Of a stretch of 64,000 bases of DNA, positions 36,849 to 45,540 are shown piece by piece. Below the pieces are notes generated by a model, which ran no database searches, was not told the origin of the DNA, and worked only from the letters and a program-made list of their open reading frames with translations. Within the stretch, counting starts at the first letter, position 1. Each line of letters begins with the position of its first letter. The position numbers and the translations under genes were made by a program. Source of the stretch: Acidimicrobiia bacterium (GTDB lineage Bacteria; Actinomycetota; Acidimicrobiia; Acidimicrobiales; Poriferisodalaceae); assembly GCA_022820925.1 (NCBI GenBank), contig JAJEEO010000001.1:5001-69000 (forward strand), written 5' to 3'.

Positions 36849-38143
36849 TCGGCGAGGGCGGTGGGTGCTTCGAGATCGGCGTCGGCTGCGGCTGCGCCGT
36901 CGGCCTCGTCCTCCATGAGGTGGCCCAGGCGCATCTTCTTGGTGCGCAGGTAGGCCCGGTTGAAGGGATTCGCATTCGACGACGTCGGCACTCGCTCGAC
37001 CACTTCGAGCCCGTAGCCGGACAGACCGCCGATCTTGTTGGGGTTGTTGGTCATCAGCCGCATCCGCTGCACGCCGAGTTCGGCCAAGATCTGCGCCCCG
37101 ATGCCGTATTCCCGGCTGTCGACCGGCAAGCCCAGCTCCAGGTTGGCGTCGACTGTGTCACGCCCGCGGTCCTGCAGCGAGTACGCAGCGATCTTGTGGC
37201 CGATGCCGATGCCGCGGCCTTCGTGGCCCCGCAGGTACACGAGCACGCCGGCACCTGCTTCGGCGATGGCCTCGAGGGCACCGTGCAACTGCGAGCCGCA
37301 GTCGCAGCGCATTGACGCCAATATGTCGCCGGTCAGGCATTCGCTGTGGACTCGCACCAGCACGGGCTCTGCGCCCATCACAGATCCGTACGTCAGCGCC
37401 AGGTGCTCGGTGTCGTCGAAGTCGCGGAAGACGTGTCCGGTGAACTCGCCGTAGATGGTGGGGATGCGGGCTTGGGAGATCGGATCGACCAGGCGTTCGT
37501 TGACCCGCCGGTAACGGATGAGGTCGGCAATGGAGATGAGCAGCAGGTCGTGCTGCTCGCAGAATTCGATGAGATCGGGCACCCGGGCCATGGTGCCGTC
37601 GTCGTTGACCACCTCGCAGAGCACGCCCGCCGGATGGCAGCCGGCCAACCGGGCCAGATCCACCGCCGCCTCGGTGTGGCCGGCCCGCTTGAGCACACCG
37701 CCGGGCCGGTAGCGCAACGGCAGCACGTGGCCGGGGCGGTTGAAGTCGTTCGCGCTCGACTTCGGGTCGGCCAGCAGATTGAGTGTGAGTGAGCGGTCCG
37801 CCGCCGAGATCCCGGTCGAGGTGCCCTCGGCGGCATCGACCGTGACGGTGTAGGCGGTGCGCATCGACTCGGTGTTGACCGTCACCATGAGCGGCAGCGC
37901 CAGCTCGTCGAGGCGCTCCCCCATCAGGGGGGCGCAGATCACACCCGACGTGTAGCGCACGAAGAACGCCATGGACTCAGGTGTGGCGTGCTCGGCTGCC
38001 ATGATGAGGTCACCCTCGTTCTCGCGGTCCTCGTCGTCGACGACCACCACGATCTCTCCGCGCCCGATGGCGTCGATCGCTTCGGGAATGGCGGCGAACG
38101 GCGAGGCAGCTGGCACGTCGTCTGTCGCGGGGCGGTCAGTCAT
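36845..38143 (-). CDS. ribBA: Bifunctional DHBP synthase / GTP cyclohydrolase II
   Basis: Supplies both precursors of riboflavin. The protein has 432 residues. The N-terminal half is 3,4-dihydroxy-2-butanone-4-phosphate synthase with the acidic metal loop DDEDRENEGDLI and the RPGHVLPLRYRPGG region. The C-terminal half is GTP cyclohydrolase II, with zinc cysteines in SECLTGDILASMRCDCGSQ and the GHEGRGIGIGHK catalytic loop. The tail after TKKMRLGHLM is acidic and variable. The ATG at 38143 overlaps the riboflavin synthase stop by 8 bp. No ribH follows; the hisG-repeat cassette region lies there instead. Confidence 0.96.
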   Translation of the reverse strand: MTDRPATDDVPAASPFAAIPEAIDAIGRGEIVVVVDDEDRENEGDLIMAAEHATPESMAFFVRYTSGVICAPLMGERLDELALPLMVTVNTESMRTAYTVTVDAAEGTSTGISAADRSLTLNLLADPKSSANDFNRPGHVLPLRYRPGGVLKRAGHTEAAVDLARLAGCHPAGVLCEVVNDDGTMARVPDLIEFCEQHDLLLISIADLIRYRRVNERLVDPISQARIPTIYGEFTGHVFRDFDDTEHLALTYGSVMGAEPVLVRVHSECLTGDILASMRCDCGSQLHGALEAIAEAGAGVLVYLRGHEGRGIGIGHKIAAYSLQDRGRDTVDANLELGLPVDSREYGIGAQILAELGVQRMRLMTNNPNKIGGLSGYGLEVVERVPTSSNANPFNRAYLRTKKMRLGHLMEDEADGAAAADADLEAPTALAD

Positions 38144-38756
38144 GGCGGACTCGCACATCGCCGGTCACTGCACCATTCTGCCCCAGCAGACGCTCGACGT
38201 AACGGGCGAGGACATCGACCTCGAGGTTGACGAGGTCACCCGGCTGTGCGGTGCCCATGGTGGTCATGGCCATGGTGTGCGGGATGAGCGCCACCGAGAA
38301 CTCGCAGCCGCCCTCGTCGTCGTCGGTGATGTCGAAGCAGGTCAGGCTGATGCCGTTCAGCGTCACGGAGCCCTTCTCCACCAGGTAGCGGCGCAGACCG
38401 CCCTCGGGGGGCACGGCGACGCGCAGGTCAGGGGCAGGATGGGTGATGGTCGCCACCCCGTCGACGTGACCCTGCACGAGGTGCCCGCCGAGCCGGTCGG
38501 CGTAGCGCATGCAGCGTTCGAGATTCACCGGATCGCCATCGGCCAGCGAACCCAGGGCCGTTCGCTTCTCGGTCTCGGCGCTGACGTCGGCCTCCCACCA
38601 ACCGTCGCCCATCTCGACCACGGTCAGGCAGCAGCCGTTCACCGAGATGGAGTCGTCGACGGCGGCGTCGGACAGCACCAGGGCGGCGTTGAACCGGTAG
38701 CGCTCGCCGTTGCGGCCAGCGAAGCTGCCGAGTTCTTCGACGAGACCTGTGAACAT
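38136..38756 (-). CDS. ribE: Riboflavin synthase alpha subunit
   Basis: Dismutates two 6,7-dimethyl-8-ribityllumazine molecules to riboflavin. 206 residues in two similar lumazine-binding barrels: the first begins FTGLVEELGSF and includes SISVNGCCLTVVE, the second has VEKGSVTLNGISLTCF. The GGHLVQGHVDGVA linker motif is intact. The ATG at 38756 is preceded by a purine-rich GGAAGGAAGGG site. It overlaps ribBA and lies 181 bp after ribD. Confidence 0.95.
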   Translation of the reverse strand: MFTGLVEELGSFAGRNGERYRFNAALVLSDAAVDDSISVNGCCLTVVEMGDGWWEADVSAETEKRTALGSLADGDPVNLERCMRYADRLGGHLVQGHVDGVATITHPAPDLRVAVPPEGGLRRYLVEKGSVTLNGISLTCFDITDDDEGGCEFSVALIPHTMAMTTMGTAQPGDLVNLEVDVLARYVERLLGQNGAVTGDVRVRHD

Positions 38757-38937
38757 CGCCCTTCCTTCCAGGAGAAACGAGCTGCCCTGTCTGCCCGGTC
38801 TGTACGTCACCGGCCGGTATCGAACGGTACCGGCGGGAGCCTGCTGGTGCGCCCGCCGGGGCTCGCCGAGCCAGGAGGCCGAGCCGCATGGCGCAGCTGC
38901 AGCCGCCGGCGAGATCGCGCTCGAATCTCCCCGCGCG
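38757..38937. other. 181 bp ribD-ribE gap with no recognised element
   Basis: I looked for an FMN riboswitch here because of the neighbours. The conserved segments of the RFN element are not present. The only clear signal is the ribosome-binding site of ribE at its right edge in the direction of transcription. An imperfect inverted repeat around GGTACCG (near 38825-38840) could fold, but I give it no function. Confidence 0.4.
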
Positions 38938-40071
38938 TCAGGAACTGTCCGGCGCAGCCGGGAACAGGGTGACGCGCAGATCGGGGCCGGCCGGGCGGAC
39001 ATCGGCGATCTCGCCGCGCCAGAACTCGGCAATCGTCGAAGCTCCAGCACCCGCCAGCATCGGCAGCCCGTCGTCGCCGCCCGCCAGCGCCGGCGCCAAG
39101 TAGACGACGTATTCGTCGACGAAGCCCGCTCGGTGCAGTTCTCCCGCGACATTGGCGCCGCCCTCCACCAGCAGCTCGACGACGCCGTCGTCGGTCAGGC
39201 GGGGCACCACCGACCGCAGCGATCCGCTGACCTCCATGCACGGCTGCACCTTGGCTTCCGCCGGCGCCATGCCGAGCACGAAGCGGCGCGGATCGAGCCG
39301 GTCTGCAGCCGCGCGGGTCAGCGGCAGATCGTCCGGCTCGTCGCCTGCCTCACGCATGTCCAGCAGGGGGCGACGCGGATCGGAGGGCGGAAGCTCACGA
39401 ACGGTGAGCGACGGGTCATCGGCGCGCACGGTGCCGGCGCCCACCAGCACAGCGTCGCAGCGTGCACGCAGCCCATGAGCGTCGGCGCGCGCCTGCGGCG
39501 AGGTGATCCATTGCGACGTGCCGTCGGGCGCTGCGGTGCGGCCGTCGAAGGTGGCGGCAAGCTTCAGCACCACCCACGGACGACCTGTCTGGCGCTGGTG
39601 CAGGTAGGGGCGCAGCGAGAGCACGACAGCGTCGGCGGCAGCCCCCACGTCGACCTCGATGCCCGCGGCCCGAAGTGCGTCAACTCCGCTGCCAGCCACA
39701 TGGGGATCGGGGTCGGTCACGCCGACTGCAACCCGGCTGATGTCTGCGGCGATGATCGCATCGATGCACGGCGCCGTGCGGCCGGTGTGCGAACAAGGCT
39801 CCAGCGTGGTGTAGAGCGTCGCGCCGGCCGGATCGGCACCGGCGCTGCGAGCGGCGTCGAGCGCCACGATCTCGGCGTGGCGTCCTGGCGGCGGCTCGGT
39901 GGCGCCCTCGTAGATCTCGTCTGCGACAGTGACCAGCACCGCGCCCACCCACGGATTCGGCGCAGTGGTGCCCCGCACGCGCTCCCCCAGTTGCACGGCA
40001 CGGTGCATGTGGGCGATGTCGGCAGCGGAATCCGACGGCGCGCCGGTCGGAGCCGGATGCTCGGCGGGCAT
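38938..40071 (-). CDS. ribD: Bifunctional riboflavin deaminase-reductase
   Basis: Deaminates then reduces the pyrimidine intermediate of riboflavin synthesis. The protein has 377 residues. The deaminase domain carries its zinc ligands in GRHAEIVALDAA and EPCSHTGRTAPC. The reductase domain follows (PWVVLKLAATFDGRTA; ELLVEGGANVAGEL). The ATG at 40071 shares a base with the stop of mog (TGATG), so the two are coupled. A 20-residue Ala/Pro-rich leader precedes the conserved HMHRAVQLGERV. Confidence 0.95.
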   Translation of the reverse strand: MPAEHPAPTGAPSDSAADIAHMHRAVQLGERVRGTTAPNPWVGAVLVTVADEIYEGATEPPPGRHAEIVALDAARSAGADPAGATLYTTLEPCSHTGRTAPCIDAIIAADISRVAVGVTDPDPHVAGSGVDALRAAGIEVDVGAAADAVVLSLRPYLHQRQTGRPWVVLKLAATFDGRTAAPDGTSQWITSPQARADAHGLRARCDAVLVGAGTVRADDPSLTVRELPPSDPRRPLLDMREAGDEPDDLPLTRAAADRLDPRRFVLGMAPAEAKVQPCMEVSGSLRSVVPRLTDDGVVELLVEGGANVAGELHRAGFVDEYVVYLAPALAGGDDGLPMLAGAGASTIAEFWRGEIADVRPAGPDLRVTLFPAAPDSS

Positions 40072-40601
40072 CAGTGCAGCCGTTCGCCCGCCAGCAGGGC
40101 CAGCGCGTGGGGCAGCACGTCGGCCACGGCCTCGAAGCACTCCACGCATCCCTTGGTTGAGCCCGGCGTGTTCAGCACGATCGTGCAGCCGATGATGCCT
40201 GCGACGCCTCGGGACAGCCGGCCCAGTGGGTTCACCAGCCGCATGGCCTCTGCCAGGCCGGGTGCCTCGCGCTCGATCACGGCGCGGGTGCCCTCGGGTG
40301 TGAGATCACGCACCGTGAAGCCGGTGCCGCCGGTCGAGACGATCAGGCCCGCGAATCCGGCTGACATCTCTGCCAGCGCCTCGGACACAGTGTCGATGCC
40401 GTCGGCGACAACGCGGCGTTCGGCGACCTCGTATCCGGCGGCGGCGAGTGCTGCTGCCAGCGCTTCGCCGCTGCGGTCCTCGCGGGTGCCGGCGATCACG
40501 CCGTCGGAGACCGTCAGCACCTTCGCCGCGAGCGGATGTTCGTCCCCTGGGGTGTGAGGCTGATGGTGCTGATGCCGGTGCGCCCCGTGATCGGTGGCCA
40601 T
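40071..40601 (-). CDS. MogA/MoaB-type molybdopterin protein with His-rich N-terminus
   Basis: 176 residues. The conserved MogA/MoaB fold starts KVLTVSDGVIAGTREDRSGEAL and includes the pterin-binding loop IVSTGGTGFTVRDLTPEGT and the later IVLNTPGSTKG. MoaB/Mog proteins adenylylate molybdopterin during cofactor synthesis. Before the fold lies a 24-residue His-rich leader (HGAHRHQHHQPHTPGDEH) that could bind metal. It is coupled to ribD by a TGATG overlap, an unusual partner for a molybdenum-cofactor gene. Confidence 0.88.
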   Translation of the reverse strand: MATDHGAHRHQHHQPHTPGDEHPLAAKVLTVSDGVIAGTREDRSGEALAAALAAAGYEVAERRVVADGIDTVSEALAEMSAGFAGLIVSTGGTGFTVRDLTPEGTRAVIEREAPGLAEAMRLVNPLGRLSRGVAGIIGCTIVLNTPGSTKGCVECFEAVADVLPHALALLAGERLH

Positions 40602-40704
40602 CGCGGCAGGCTACCGACGGCCATTTGAGCGTGACGCCGACGACGGGGCGCAGCCAGCCTCCCGGTCCGGCGACACCCATCGGCTTCCTCACTAGCCTGC
40701 GCCT

Positions 40705-41868
40705 ATGGCCTACGCGAGCGACCGGACCTATCTCGACGCCGACAGCCACCTCATGGAGCTGCCGGACTTCCTGCAGTCACATGCTGAGGGAGACATGGCG
40801 GACCGCCTCCCGCAGATCGACTTCGCCAGCGCCGGAGAATCGGTGAACAACTTCGAGGCCGCGGGCGGCAACGGTTCTCACTCGCCTGAGACCGTGGCCG
40901 ACCTCGTGGCCCTGGGCGACGATCTGATCCGGGGGCCGAAGGGCTACCAGGCGCTGGGGGCGTTCAACGCCGCCGAGCGCACGACTGCGCTCGACCTGCT
41001 GGGCTTCGACCGGCAGTTCGTCTTCGCCACCTTCAGCGCCGGCGTGGTGTTCGACCCCAAGCTCGACCTCGATGTGCGCTACGGGGCCGCCCGTGCGCAC
41101 AACCGGGGCATGGCCGAGTTCTGCGCCGACGACGACCGCATGATCGGCGTGGCGTTGCTGCCGCTCGACGATCCGCAGATGGCGATCGACGAGATGTCGT
41201 TTGCGCTCGAAGCCGGGCTCGGTGCCATGTGGGTGCCTCACCGGCCAGCCGGCGGGCGCTCGCCGGGTCACAACGACCTCGACCCGGTCTGGGCGCAGAT
41301 GGCCGAGGCCGGCGTTCCGTTCCTGCTGCATGTAGGCGGGAACCCGCTGCAGATCGCGCCCGAATGGATGAACACCGGCCGCCCGACCCCCACCGACTGG
41401 CTGGGCGGCGGCGAGAACGTGCGCGGCAAGGACATGGTCGCGCTGCACCATGCGGCCGAGACGTTCGTGGGCGTGATGGTGCTCGACGGCGTGCTGAGCC
41501 GGCACCCGAACCTGCGCGGCGGTGTCATCGAGCTCGGTGCAGCCTGGGTCCCCCAGATGCTGCGGCGGCTGGACGTGACCGTGGAGACCTGGAAGCGCTC
41601 CGAGCCCGAGCTGGCCGCCTTCAGCGAACGGCCGTCGGAGCAGATCACCCGGCAGATGGCCTTCACGCCCTACCCCATCGAAGATGTCGGCGCCATGATC
41701 CGCGAATCGAACGAGCACCTGTACATGTTCTCGAGCGACTATCCCCACATCGAGGGGGGCCGGAACCCGCTGGGCCGCTTCAATGCATCGCTGGAAGGCT
41801 TCGCGGGCGGCGTGCTCGACCGGTTCTTCGCCGACAACATGGCCGAGCTGATCGGCGAACGATCTTGA
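40705..41868 (+). CDS. Amidohydrolase-2 family metal-dependent hydrolase
   Basis: 387-residue TIM-barrel hydrolase or decarboxylase of the amidohydrolase-2 group. The N-terminal metal motif is YLDADSHLME (in place of the usual DxHxH), the second metal region is GVPFLLHVGGNP, and the C-terminal catalytic Asp is in YMFSSDYPHIEGG, which is typical of the family. Members act on aromatic acids such as 2-hydroxymuconic or resorcylic acids; the substrate here is unknown. It starts a run of catabolic-looking genes and is divergent from mog across 103 bp. Confidence 0.87.
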   Translation: MAYASDRTYLDADSHLMELPDFLQSHAEGDMADRLPQIDFASAGESVNNFEAAGGNGSHSPETVADLVALGDDLIRGPKGYQALGAFNAAERTTALDLLGFDRQFVFATFSAGVVFDPKLDLDVRYGAARAHNRGMAEFCADDDRMIGVALLPLDDPQMAIDEMSFALEAGLGAMWVPHRPAGGRSPGHNDLDPVWAQMAEAGVPFLLHVGGNPLQIAPEWMNTGRPTPTDWLGGGENVRGKDMVALHHAAETFVGVMVLDGVLSRHPNLRGGVIELGAAWVPQMLRRLDVTVETWKRSEPELAAFSERPSEQITRQMAFTPYPIEDVGAMIRESNEHLYMFSSDYPHIEGGRNPLGRFNASLEGFAGGVLDRFFADNMAELIGERS

Positions 41869-41899
41869 CCATTCCCAACGAGAGCAGCGAGGCCATCCG

Positions 41900-42316
41900 A
41901 TGAGCGAAGTCCGCGAAGTCATGTTCGACCTCGACACCTTCCGTGTCGTGCTGCACGTGCTGGCGGTGACGGTGTGGATCGGCGGTCAGATCGTGGTCGG
42001 GGCTGTGGTGCCTGTGGTGGGGCGGGCGTTCCCGGGCTCCGGAAAGGTGGCTGCCAAGGCCTTCTCCCGGGTGGCGTGGCCTGCGTTCGGCATTGCGGTC
42101 GTGACCGGGCTGTGGGGCATGCTGGCCATCCCCAGCGAGGAGACGAGCACCGGCTGGTCGATGCTGCTCGGCATCAAGATGCTGCTCGTGCTCATCTCCG
42201 GCATCGGCGCGCTGGTGCATCAGAACGCCGGCGACAACGCGGCCAAGCGGGGCGCCGCAGCAGGCGTGTCGCTGCTGTGCGGCCTCGCCGCGCTCGTGAT
42301 GGGCGTGATGCTCTAG
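41900..42316 (+). CDS. CopD-like four-helix membrane protein
   Basis: 138 residues with four hydrophobic helices: VVLHVLAVTVWIGGQIVVGA, VAWPAFGIAVVTGLWGML, MLLGIKMLLVLISGIGALV and GVSLLCGLAALVMGVML. The His in the first helix and the VWIGG turn resemble the CopD/DUF2269-type integral membrane domain. A role in copper or heme handling is possible but not shown. It starts 31 bp after the amidohydrolase gene and is probably cotranscribed with it. Confidence 0.7.
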   Translation: MSEVREVMFDLDTFRVVLHVLAVTVWIGGQIVVGAVVPVVGRAFPGSGKVAAKAFSRVAWPAFGIAVVTGLWGMLAIPSEETSTGWSMLLGIKMLLVLISGIGALVHQNAGDNAAKRGAAAGVSLLCGLAALVMGVML

Positions 42317-42317
42317 C

Positions 42318-42343
42318 CGCTGCGCTTGACCTTCGCTGCAGCG
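42318..42343. terminator. Candidate terminator hairpin between convergent genes
   Basis: CGCTGC at 42318-42323 and GCAGCG at 42338-42343 form a 6 bp stem with a 14-base loop in the 31 bp gap between the CopD-like gene and the convergent CoA-transferase gene. Its position suits a bidirectional terminator; there is no U-run. Confidence 0.35.
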
Positions 42344-42347
42344 CGGG

Positions 42348-43616
42348 CTACCAGACGGCGTCCGCGATCCTGAGCTCGACGATCTGCTCGTCGCTGTAGC
42401 CGAGTTCGGCCAGGATCTCGTCGGTGTGCTCGCCGTAGTCGGCGGTGCCGCCACGCACGCCGCGGAATTCGTCGACGTCGAACACCGCCGGCGGGCCGAC
42501 GAAGCCATCGTCGAAGGTCACCAGGTACTCGTTCGCCAGGATGTCAGGGTTGGCCGCAACATCTTCGACACGGTTCACGGGAGACACCCACGCTCCGCAG
42601 CCGCGGATCGCCCGCCACCACCGGTCCGTCGTGTCGGTTCGCATGCGCTCGGCGAACAGCGGGGCGAACTCGGCGCGATTGCGGACCACGTCCTCGAATG
42701 CCGCAAAGCGATCGTCCTGCAGCCATGACTCGATGCCGACTGCGTGCGCGAGCCCCTGCCAGTGCGCATCCTGCAGCGCAGCGATCGCGATCCAGCCGTC
42801 GGCCGTCTCGTACACGGTGAAGAGCGGGTTCCAGGCCGTACCGGCGTCGAAGCGAGACATGCGCTGCCCCAGGTTGGCCGCGACGCCCACCGCTTGGCTG
42901 GTCAGCCACAGCAGCGCCTGGGTCTGCGATGTGCCGACCACGCAACCGCGCCCCGTGCGCCCGCGTTTGACCAATCCGGCCATCACCGCCGATGCCATGT
43001 TGGTGCCGGTCAGGATGTCGCTGAGCGAGCCGGGCGGGTACGTCGGTATCTCGGTCGGCGAGATCGCGTCCATGAACCCAGCGTGTGCCATGCCGACCGT
43101 GTCCTGGCACAGATCTTCGGCCAGCTCGCCGCGCAGGCCGAATCCTCCGCCACGGCAGTAGATCAACTGGGGATTGATCCCGAGCAGCGTGTCGGGATCG
43201 GCGCCGTAGCGAGCCAGGCCGTCGGCCCGCAGGTTGGTGATGAATGCGTCGGCCTCGCCGATCAAGCGCTCGAAAACTGGTCGTCCCGCCATCGATGCGA
43301 TATCGAGCACCAGCGACCGCTTGTTGCGGTTGAGCGAGCCGTACAGCCACTCCCGGCCCCGGTCGTCGAAGGTCACGCCGAACACGCTGGCGAAGCTGCG
43401 CATGTAATCGGCCTGGCCGACCTGTTCGATCTTGATGACGTCGGCGCCGAGCGAGGCCAGCGTCAGACCGCCGATCGGACCCTGCACGTACATCGTCATC
43501 TCGACGACCCGCACCCCGGCGAGCGGCGCTTCGACGGCAGGGTCGGCAGCCTCGGCAGGCTCGGCAGGGTCGGCAGGCTCGGCAGGGTCGGCAGGGTCGG
43601 CAGGCTCGGCAGGCAT
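42348..43616 (-). CDS. CaiB/BaiF family (class III) CoA-transferase
   Basis: Transfers CoA between carboxylic acids. The protein has 422 residues. The fold starts PLAGVRVVEMTMYVQGPIGG. The catalytic Asp region is YGSLNRNKRSLVLDI with FITNLRADGLARYGAD after it, and the linked second domain follows (WNPLFTVYETADGWIAIAA). The N-terminus before the fold is a Pro/Ala/Asp/Glu repeat, so the exact start is uncertain; the ATG at 43616 is used. Its divergent neighbour is a crotonase-family gene, which suggests acyl-CoA catabolism. Confidence 0.92.
   Translation of the reverse strand: MPAEPADPADPAEPADPAEPAEAADPAVEAPLAGVRVVEMTMYVQGPIGGLTLASLGADVIKIEQVGQADYMRSFASVFGVTFDDRGREWLYGSLNRNKRSLVLDIASMAGRPVFERLIGEADAFITNLRADGLARYGADPDTLLGINPQLIYCRGGGFGLRGELAEDLCQDTVGMAHAGFMDAISPTEIPTYPPGSLSDILTGTNMASAVMAGLVKRGRTGRGCVVGTSQTQALLWLTSQAVGVAANLGQRMSRFDAGTAWNPLFTVYETADGWIAIAALQDAHWQGLAHAVGIESWLQDDRFAAFEDVVRNRAEFAPLFAERMRTDTTDRWWRAIRGCGAWVSPVNRVEDVAANPDILANEYLVTFDDGFVGPPAVFDVDEFRGVRGGTADYGEHTDEILAELGYSDEQIVELRIADAVW
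43543..43613 (-). repeat. Nine-base tandem repeat array in the CoA-transferase N-terminus
   Basis: About seven to eight imperfect copies of a 9 bp unit (consensus GGCAGGCTC or GGCAGGGTC followed by TC on the plus strand) encode the low-complexity leader AEPADPADPAEPADPAEP. Such arrays change length by slippage. The conserved enzyme begins after it, so length changes would not harm catalysis. Confidence 0.75.
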
Positions 43617-43764
43617 TGCGGGCGACAGTAGCGCCGGGTTCGCGGCCGTCTCGCGGCAGTCCCGCAGCCAGCCCGATGCCAGATCGCCCGGCGAGGCCGC
43701 CGTTGCGCTTGACTATGGCGGACTGTCCTGCGAGCGGAAAGTCCCATGACGAGGGGAAGGCGCG

Positions 43765-44643
43765 ATGAGCGAGTCCGAGTACACCTGCTTCGACGTGGAG
43801 GTGCGCGATCACATCGCCCACATGGCCCTGAAGCGACCCGAGAAGGCCAACTCGATGATCGCCGAGTTCTGGACCGAGCTGCCGAGCATCATCGACGACA
43901 TCTCCGCCGGCACCGACGCGCGTGTCGTGGTGCTGTCGGCCGTCGGCCGTCATTTCTGCTCCGGCATGGATCTTTCGGTGTTCGGCAGCTTCGACGTGTC
44001 CGGCGGATCAGCCAGCGCCGACAGCTCCCCCGATCGTGCGCACGGCAGCCGGCGGCGGGCCCAGTTCCGCACCGGTGTGCTGCGGGCGCAGACCACGATG
44101 AACGCGCTGGAGAACAGCCGGCTGCCGGTCATTGCCGCCATCCAGGGCGCGTGCGTGGGCGGCGGTGTCGACATGGTCTCGGCGTGCGATCTGCGGTACG
44201 CGACCAGCGATGCGTTCTTCAGCATCCAGGAGATCAACATCGGCATGACCGCCGATGTCGGGACGCTGCAGCGCATGCCCAAGCTGGTGCCCGAGGGAGT
44301 CGTGCGCGAGCTCGCCTACACCGGTCGCCGCATGGGCGCCGAAGAGGCGCTGGACCGGGGATTCGTCAACGCGGTCTATGACGACCACGACGCGATGATG
44401 CACGCCGTGGCCGAGGTGGCGGCACAGATCGCCTCCAAGAGCCCGATGGCGATCTGGGGCACCAAGCAGACCATGAACTACAGCCGTGACCACTCCGTCG
44501 CCGACGGGCTCGAGTACATCGCCGTGTGGAACGCGGCCATGTTCGACACCGACGACATGGGCGAGGCCTTCCGTGCCCAGATGGATCGCCGCGATCCCGA
44601 CTATCCCGACCACAGCGCTCTGCACCACGGGCTCGGCGCCTAG
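43765..44643 (+). CDS. Crotonase-family protein, dienoyl-CoA isomerase-like
   Basis: 292-residue enoyl-CoA hydratase/isomerase family enzyme. The first oxyanion segment is SAVGRHFCSGMDLSV, the second IQGACVGGGVDMVSACDL. The segment EINIGMTADVGTLQRMPKLV closely follows the pattern of delta-3,5-delta-2,4-dienoyl-CoA isomerases (ECH1 type), with acidic residues at both catalytic positions (Glu in EINIG and Asp in ADVG). A role in oxidation of unsaturated fatty acids or aromatic-derived acyl-CoA is likely. It starts at the ATG at 43765, just after GGGGAAGG, and diverges from the CoA-transferase gene. Confidence 0.92.
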   Translation: MSESEYTCFDVEVRDHIAHMALKRPEKANSMIAEFWTELPSIIDDISAGTDARVVVLSAVGRHFCSGMDLSVFGSFDVSGGSASADSSPDRAHGSRRRAQFRTGVLRAQTTMNALENSRLPVIAAIQGACVGGGVDMVSACDLRYATSDAFFSIQEINIGMTADVGTLQRMPKLVPEGVVRELAYTGRRMGAEEALDRGFVNAVYDDHDAMMHAVAEVAAQIASKSPMAIWGTKQTMNYSRDHSVADGLEYIAVWNAAMFDTDDMGEAFRAQMDRRDPDYPDHSALHHGLGA

Positions 44644-44709
44644 TCAGGCGGCGAGCGGCGGCTCTCGAGCACTGAGGCAATCCAGGCAACTGCCGACGGA
44701 GGCAATCAC

Positions 44710-45480
44710 ATGGCGCAACTCTCATTGGTCCCGCTCGAGTGCGGCTGGCTGTCGACCGCTGCTGCGTCGGTGATTGCCGATGCACCCGGCGAGGTGCGGC
44801 TGCCCATCCCGAGCTGGCTGGTGCGCCACCCGAGCGGCCAGACGCTGGTGTTCGACACTGGCATGCACCCCCAGGTGCAGGAAGGCGTGGGTGCGCGGTA
44901 CCCGATCATGGCGAAGTCATTCGAGGCGGATTATTCCGCTGGCGACGAAGTCTCGGCCCGGCTGGAGAGCGTCGACGTGGATCCGGCCGAGCTGACCTAC
45001 GCCGTCTTCAGCCACCTGCACTTCGATCACTGCGGCGGCACCGAGCTGCTGCCCAATGCGCGGCTGATCTGCCAGCGGGCCGAGTGGGAGTCGGGACATC
45101 ACCCCAAGCTCATCGAGTACGAGGTGTACAAGCCCGAGGATTTCGATCTCGGGCACGACCTCTTGCTCATCGAAGGCTCCCACGACGTCTTCGGTGACGG
45201 CTCGGTCACCTGCATTCCCACGCCGGGGCACACAGCGGGCCACCAGTCGCTGCGGGTGGAGCTCGACAGCGGACCCGTGGTGCTGACGGGCGACTGCGCC
45301 TACTGGGAGGACGTGCTCGACCGGATGCTGCTGCCGCCGTTCGGCTACGACCACGACATGCAGCTCGAATCGATGCGTCACCTCAAGTCGCTGCGCGACG
45401 ATGAGGGCTGTCGCCTGCTGTACGGGCACGACGACACCCAGTGGGCCACCCTGCCCCACGAAGGCATCGGCCTGACCTAG
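44710..45480 (+). CDS. Metallo-beta-lactamase-fold hydrolase (lactonase-like)
   Basis: 256 residues. The HxHxDH metal motif is SHLHFDHCGG, the later ligands lie in PTPGHTAGHQSL and VLTGDCAYW, and the last His is in YGHDDTQW. The order and the N-terminal hairpin (SWLVRHPSGQTLVFDTGM) resemble AiiA/AttM-type N-acyl-homoserine lactonases and related hydrolases. The true substrate is uncertain. It starts 66 bp after the crotonase gene with GACGGAGG upstream of the ATG. Confidence 0.88.
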   Translation: MAQLSLVPLECGWLSTAAASVIADAPGEVRLPIPSWLVRHPSGQTLVFDTGMHPQVQEGVGARYPIMAKSFEADYSAGDEVSARLESVDVDPAELTYAVFSHLHFDHCGGTELLPNARLICQRAEWESGHHPKLIEYEVYKPEDFDLGHDLLLIEGSHDVFGDGSVTCIPTPGHTAGHQSLRVELDSGPVVLTGDCAYWEDVLDRMLLPPFGYDHDMQLESMRHLKSLRDDEGCRLLYGHDDTQWATLPHEGIGLT

Positions 45481-45492
45481 CAGGCTTGGCTC

Positions 45493-45528
45493 GGCCAGCC
45501 GGACCGGCCGGCGGATCTAGCGCTGGCC
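45493..45528. terminator. Candidate terminator stem-loop, lactonase-like gene end
   Basis: GGCCAGC (45493-45499) pairs with GCTGGCC (45522-45528) across a 22-base loop that itself contains the palindrome CCGGCCGG. It sits in the 60 bp gap between the convergent lactonase-like and amidohydrolase genes. Confidence 0.35.
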
Positions 45529-45540
45529 CGGCCCGCTGCA

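Noticed and set aside
38757..38937. FMN riboswitch between ribD and ribE
   Set aside because: None of the conserved RFN segments can be found on either strand.
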